Notes under the pieces: model-generated
What the model saw: the letters and a program-made list of their open reading frames with translations, nothing else
What the model was told of the DNA's origin: nothing
Databases searched by the model: none
Assembly (NCBI GenBank): GCA_937974415.1
Contig: CALJXB010000337.1
Coordinates: forward strand, 1-8,716
DNA length: 8,716 nt
DNA from: an uncultured Kiloniellales bacterium
GTDB lineage: Bacteria > Pseudomonadota > Alphaproteobacteria > Kiloniellales > JAKSDN01
Direction: 5' to 3'
Shown here: piece after piece, positions 5,745 through 8,716 of the stretch
How positions within the stretch are numbered: position 1 is the first letter of the stretch
Layout of the letters: each line of letters starts with the position of its first letter
Program-made: the position numbers and the translations under genes

Positions 5745-5930
5745 CTATAAGCAGCCCACCTCCACGCAGTCAGCCGCGTCACGGATCACCAAAGTGAGCG
5801 AATCCCCCAAGGTGGCCGCCGCCACCGCCACAAGCACGACGAGGGCGGCGATCAACATGCCGTACTCGGCCGCCGCGGCGCCGCTCTCGTCGCGCAAGAA
5901 ATTCACCAGACCTACTGCTGGACTCTTCAT
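5745..5930 (-). CDS. flp: Flp/Fap-type major pilin subunit
   Basis: Structural subunit of the Flp (type IVb) pilus used for surface attachment. Seen: 61 residues with a short leader MKSPAVGLVNFLRDESG, the cleavage motif G17-AAAAEYG with Glu22 at +5 and Tyr23 at +6, and a long hydrophobic helix at about 18-42. All are hallmarks of Flp pilins, and the length is typical for the family. The short C-terminus carries two cysteines (Cys55, Cys60), which is less usual and could form a small disulfide loop (inference). GGAAGA five bases upstream of ATG 5930 serves as ribosome site. First gene of a leftward operon with the tadE- and tadG-like genes; only one pilin copy is seen. The rest of the Tad machine is not in the window. 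Confidence 0.92.
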   Translation of the reverse strand: MKSPAVGLVNFLRDESGAAAAEYGMLIAALVVLVAVAAATLGDSLTLVIRDAADCVEVGCL

Positions 5931-6023
5931 CGCATTCTTCCGACAACTTCGACCATACTAACGGCACCTAGATAAAATCACTCTTCGTCTTGGCAATTTC
6001 GTTGGTTAGTCTGGAGGATCTTT

Positions 6024-6266
6024 ATGTGCCGTCGCTATAGAAACCTGCGTATAGGCCATCTACGAAATTTGCGACTGCGCTGGCGCCGTGGAACACGGTG
6101 GCCGCGCGTGACGGCCGGCCCGGGTGCCGACCCGGCCCGCTCGACAGGTCGCGGATCCTATGCCATGTATGGCGGTGCCCGGAGGGCTCATCCCGCGCGG
6201 ATCGTTGGCCCTGCGCCGACCGGTGGATCGGGCGAAACAGGCGCACACCTGACGGGGGGATCATGA
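6024..6266 (+). CDS. Doubtful small Arg-rich open frame ahead of livG
   Basis: An 80-codon frame starts at ATG 6024 with a textbook GGAGG six bases upstream (6013-6017). The N-terminus (MCRRYRNLRIGHLRNLRLRW) is strongly basic and the remainder is Gly/Pro/Arg-rich low-complexity sequence without a recognisable family. It is in the same frame as livG, ending at TGA 6264-6266, 15 bases before the livG ATG. It could be a leader peptide, a remnant or chance. The second half overlaps a strong hairpin and looks non-coding. Confidence 0.18.
   Translation: MCRRYRNLRIGHLRNLRLRWRRGTRWPRVTAGPGADPARSTGRGSYAMYGGARRAHPARIVGPAPTGGSGETGAHLTGGS
6117..6138. repeat. GC-rich hairpin in the livG leader region
   Basis: GGCCCGGGT (6117-6125) and ACCCGGCCC (6130-6138) pair with one mismatch over a four-base loop. 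No T-run follows on either strand. It may be a leader structure upstream of livG or simply GC-rich chance pairing. Confidence 0.4.
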
Positions 6267-6281
6267 GCGGGTCGAGGCGGC

Positions 6282-7035
<754 letters not shown>

Positions 7036-7046
<11 letters not shown>

Positions 7047-7743
7047 CCTCGAAAACGTGTCCGTCCAGTACCAGAAGGTGGCCGCCCTCAAAGGCATCTC
7101 CATGGGCGTGCCAGAAGGCGGCATCGTCACCATTATCGGCGCCAACGGCGCCGGCAAGAGCACCACCCTCAGGGCGGTCTCCGGCTTGGTCGCCTTGAGC
7201 GAGGGCGAGATCCGCTTCGCCGACGAGCGCATCGACGGGACGCCGCCGGAGCGCATCGTCGCAGCCGGCATCGCCCACGTTCCCGAAGGCCGGCGCATCT
7301 TCCCCGACCTGACGGTGCTGGAAAACCTCTCGACCGGCGCCTTCCTGCGCAACGACAAGGAGGGCATCGCGCGCGACCTCGACGTGGTCTTCGACCACTT
7401 TCCCCGCCTCAAGGAGCGCCGCAGCCAGTGGGGCAAGACGCTGTCGGGCGGCGAGCAGCAGATGCTCGCCATCGGCCGGGCGCTCATGTCGAACCCCAAG
7501 CTTCTGCTGCTCGACGAACCCTCCATGGGCCTGTCGCCCATCATGGTGCAGGAGATTGCCGGAATCGTCCTCGAGATCCGCAAGCGCGGGGTGCCGGTGA
7601 TCCTGGTGGAGCAGAACGCCGAGCTCGCCCTGCGCCTCGCCGACTACGCCTATGTCCTCGAAATCGGTTCGGTGTCCCTGGAAGGCCCGGCCGAAGAGCT
7701 GCACGAGAACGACCATGTCCGACGCGCCTACCTCGGGGGGTGA
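7036..7743 (+). CDS. livF: LivF-type ABC transporter ATPase
   Basis: Second cytoplasmic ATPase of the same importer, expected to pair with LivG. Seen in 235 aa: Walker A GANGAGKST at 35-43, the LivF hallmark HVPEGRRIFP at 81-90 where other ABC proteins have the Q-loop, canonical signature LSGGEQQ at 136-142, Walker B LLLLDEP at 156-162, and LVEQN with Gln193 in place of the usual switch histidine, which is normal for LivF. Length and ending (RRAYLGG) are typical. GTG 7036 is inside the 3' end of livG, with GGAG about ten bases upstream, so translation is probably coupled. It overlaps the following TPR-like gene by 29 bases. The substrate cannot be read from ATPases alone. Confidence 0.92.
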
Positions 7744-8320
7744 CCGCCCGGAAGCGGCCCTGCCGGACGCCGAAGCTTTGGCGCGGGCCGGCTGGAGCGA
7801 AGAAGAGCTGACCTGGGAGCAGATTCAGGAGAGCGCCGCCGAGGCGCTCGAGGCCGGCGACTGGCGCCAGGCCATGTCGCTTTGGACCTTCGGCCTGGAT
7901 CTCGCCCGGGTGTCCTTCGAGGCCTCCGACCCGCGCCTCGCCGCCAGCCTCACCAACAAGGCCGTCGCCCTCCGGCACGACGGCAAGGCGGCGGCCGCCG
8001 AAAAGCTGTTCGACGAGGCGCTGGCGGTCTGGGCCTGCTCCGGGCCCTGGGTCCTGGGCCTGGCGCCGGAACGCCGCGCGCGCAGCTCCACCTTCCATCT
8101 GCGCCTCGAGCGGCGACATTCGCGGGCCTACGAGCAGCACGCCCGCGCCCGCTTTACGGCCCTGGCCGAGCAAGGCCAGAGCGACACAAAAGCGCTCAAA
8201 GAAGGCGTCCAAATGCCGCGCGGCGCCCTGGGGCGCTGGCAAAAGGAGCGGCCGGCGAACTATGTGGACGCCCGCAAGCTGCTAGCCGCCGTGCTGCTGC
8301 TGGCCGATCCGCCGAAATAG
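7715..8320 (+). CDS. TPR-like helical protein co-transcribed with livGF, unknown function
   Basis: I do not recognise a specific family. Seen: 201 residues, predicted soluble, no signal peptide or membrane segment. Two TPR-like helical pairs at about 36-69 (IQESAAEALEAGDWRQAMSLW) and 74-106 (LAASLTNKAVALRHDGKAAA, then EKLFDEALAVW) are followed by a helical C-terminal region with charged segments. TPR repeats usually mediate protein-protein contacts. The 29-base overlap with livF argues for co-expression and perhaps for a partner or regulatory role with the ATPases (inference). The ATG at 7715 (MSDAPTSGG) is preferred; a longer frame from 7652 would add 21 Lys/Arg-rich residues that are only a shadow of livF. 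The upstream ribosome site is weak, consistent with coupling. Confidence 0.75.
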   Translation: MSDAPTSGGDRPEAALPDAEALARAGWSEEELTWEQIQESAAEALEAGDWRQAMSLWTFGLDLARVSFEASDPRLAASLTNKAVALRHDGKAAAAEKLFDEALAVWACSGPWVLGLAPERRARSSTFHLRLERRHSRAYEQHARARFTALAEQGQSDTKALKEGVQMPRGALGRWQKERPANYVDARKLLAAVLLLADPPK

Positions 8321-8354
8321 CCCGGCGAGAATTGCCCAAATACCTATTACGGAC

Positions 8355-8716
8355 TCACGCCGTGATGATCGGCATGGCCCTGGGCGCCCGGCGGGTCAGG
8401 AGCTCGGCGCCGTCTTCGGTGATCACCACGTTTTCCTCGTGCAGCAGCATTTGGCCCAGGGCGTATTCCATGCCCGGCTCGATGGTCATGACCATGCCGG
8501 GCTCCAGCGGCGTGTCGTCGCCCGGCATGTTGGACGGCGGCTCGGTCAGCTGCAGTCCGAGGCCGTGGCCCATGCGCCCAACGTTCAGTCCCTTCGCGCC
8601 GGCGGCTTCCAACACATCGGCCATGGCGCGCCACAGGTCGGTCGTGGTGGCGCCCGGCCGGGCGGCGGCGATGCCGGCCTCGGTCGCATCCCAGACCGCC
8701 TCGTGAGCGCGCTGCG
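8355..8716 (-). CDS. M24-family metallopeptidase (aminopeptidase P/Xaa-Pro peptidase-like), C-terminal part
   Basis: Only the last 120 codons are present; the gene enters from the right edge and stops at TGA 8355-8357. Reading from the edge: HEAVWDATEAGIAAARPG, then TTTDLWRAMADVLEAAG, then GRMGHGLGLQLTEPPSN with the M24 metal-ligand histidine region, then PGMVMTIEPGM with the ligand glutamate, and LLHEENVVITEDGAELLT with the second ligand glutamate. These are the C-terminal pita-bread fold motifs of aminopeptidase P, prolidase and creatinase relatives. Such enzymes use a two-metal centre to cleave Xaa-Pro bonds or related substrates. The exact member cannot be told without the N-terminal half. 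It converges with the livGF operon, 34 bases apart, with no clear terminator between. Confidence 0.88.
   Translation of the reverse strand, partial: QRAHEAVWDATEAGIAAARPGATTTDLWRAMADVLEAAGAKGLNVGRMGHGLGLQLTEPPSNMPGDDTPLEPGMVMTIEPGMEYALGQMLLHEENVVITEDGAELLTRRAPRAMPIITA

Larger units (their letters stand above)
5931..6281. other. Divergent intergenic region between flp and livG
   Basis: This 351-base region must carry promoters for both flanking transcription units. The part next to flp (5931-6060) is AT-richer than the genes, as expected for a promoter; a weak minus-strand candidate is TTGCCA (5996-5991), 16 bases, TATCTA (5974-5969). The livG-proximal half is GC-rich and contains a strong hairpin at 6117-6138. 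A small plus-strand open frame with a good ribosome site spans 6024-6266. No tRNA or other known RNA was recognised. Confidence 0.5.

Noticed and set aside
5969..5996. Sigma-70-like promoter for flp (TTGCCA, 16 bases, TATCTA)
   Set aside because: The -10 element matches the consensus at only about three of six positions; kept as a remark under the intergenic feature instead of a called promoter.
7652..7714. Upstream extension of the TPR-like gene from 7652
   Set aside because: The added 21 residues are Lys/Arg/Cys-rich and lie wholly inside livF, as expected for a shadow; ATG 7715 gives a normal protein start.

Overview
The window is high-GC DNA with dense, closely spaced genes. The families present (a TadE/TadG/Flp pilus trio, SPOR-domain envelope proteins, a LapG-type periplasmic protease, LivG/LivF ATPases) suggest a Gram-negative proteobacterium, most likely an alphaproteobacterium. 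That is inference from gene content and style; nothing in the window names the species.

Layout. (1) 24-1721, plus strand: an inner-membrane-anchored protein with a SPOR domain, TPR repeats and a C-terminal peptidoglycan-binding-like segment. (2) 1803-2246 and 2378-3472, both minus strand: a small secreted arginine-rich protein of unknown function, preceded by a secreted cysteine protease of the LapG/BTLCP family that carries its own C-terminal SPOR domain. (3) 3473-3929: a 457-base region without a convincing gene but with three perfect inverted repeats and two pairs of direct repeats. (4) 3930-5930, minus strand: flp pilin, then tadE-like, then tadG-like with a VWA domain. These look like one operon read from about 5930 down to 3930, with a strong hairpin between the pilin and tadE. 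(5) 5931-6281: the divergent intergenic region between the pilus operon and livG. (6) 6282-8320, plus strand: livG, livF and a TPR-like protein, with each gene overlapping the next. (7) 8355-8716, minus strand: the C-terminal part of an M24 (aminopeptidase P-like) metallopeptidase that runs off the right edge.

How the parts may work together. The left part is an envelope module: two SPOR proteins that should be drawn to denuded peptidoglycan at the division site, one of them a protease whose known relatives cleave surface adhesins. The middle part supplies the structural and minor components of a Flp/Tad adhesion pilus, but without its motor, secretin or prepilin peptidase. Adhesion and surface attachment is therefore a plausible common theme for the left and middle parts. 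The right part is two ATPase subunits of a branched-chain amino acid or amide-type ABC importer, without permeases or a binding protein, co-transcribed with an unrecognised TPR-like protein.

The most unusual items are the LapG-like protease fused to SPOR and the structured intergenic region in front of it. No mobile element, CRISPR array, tRNA or rRNA was seen.
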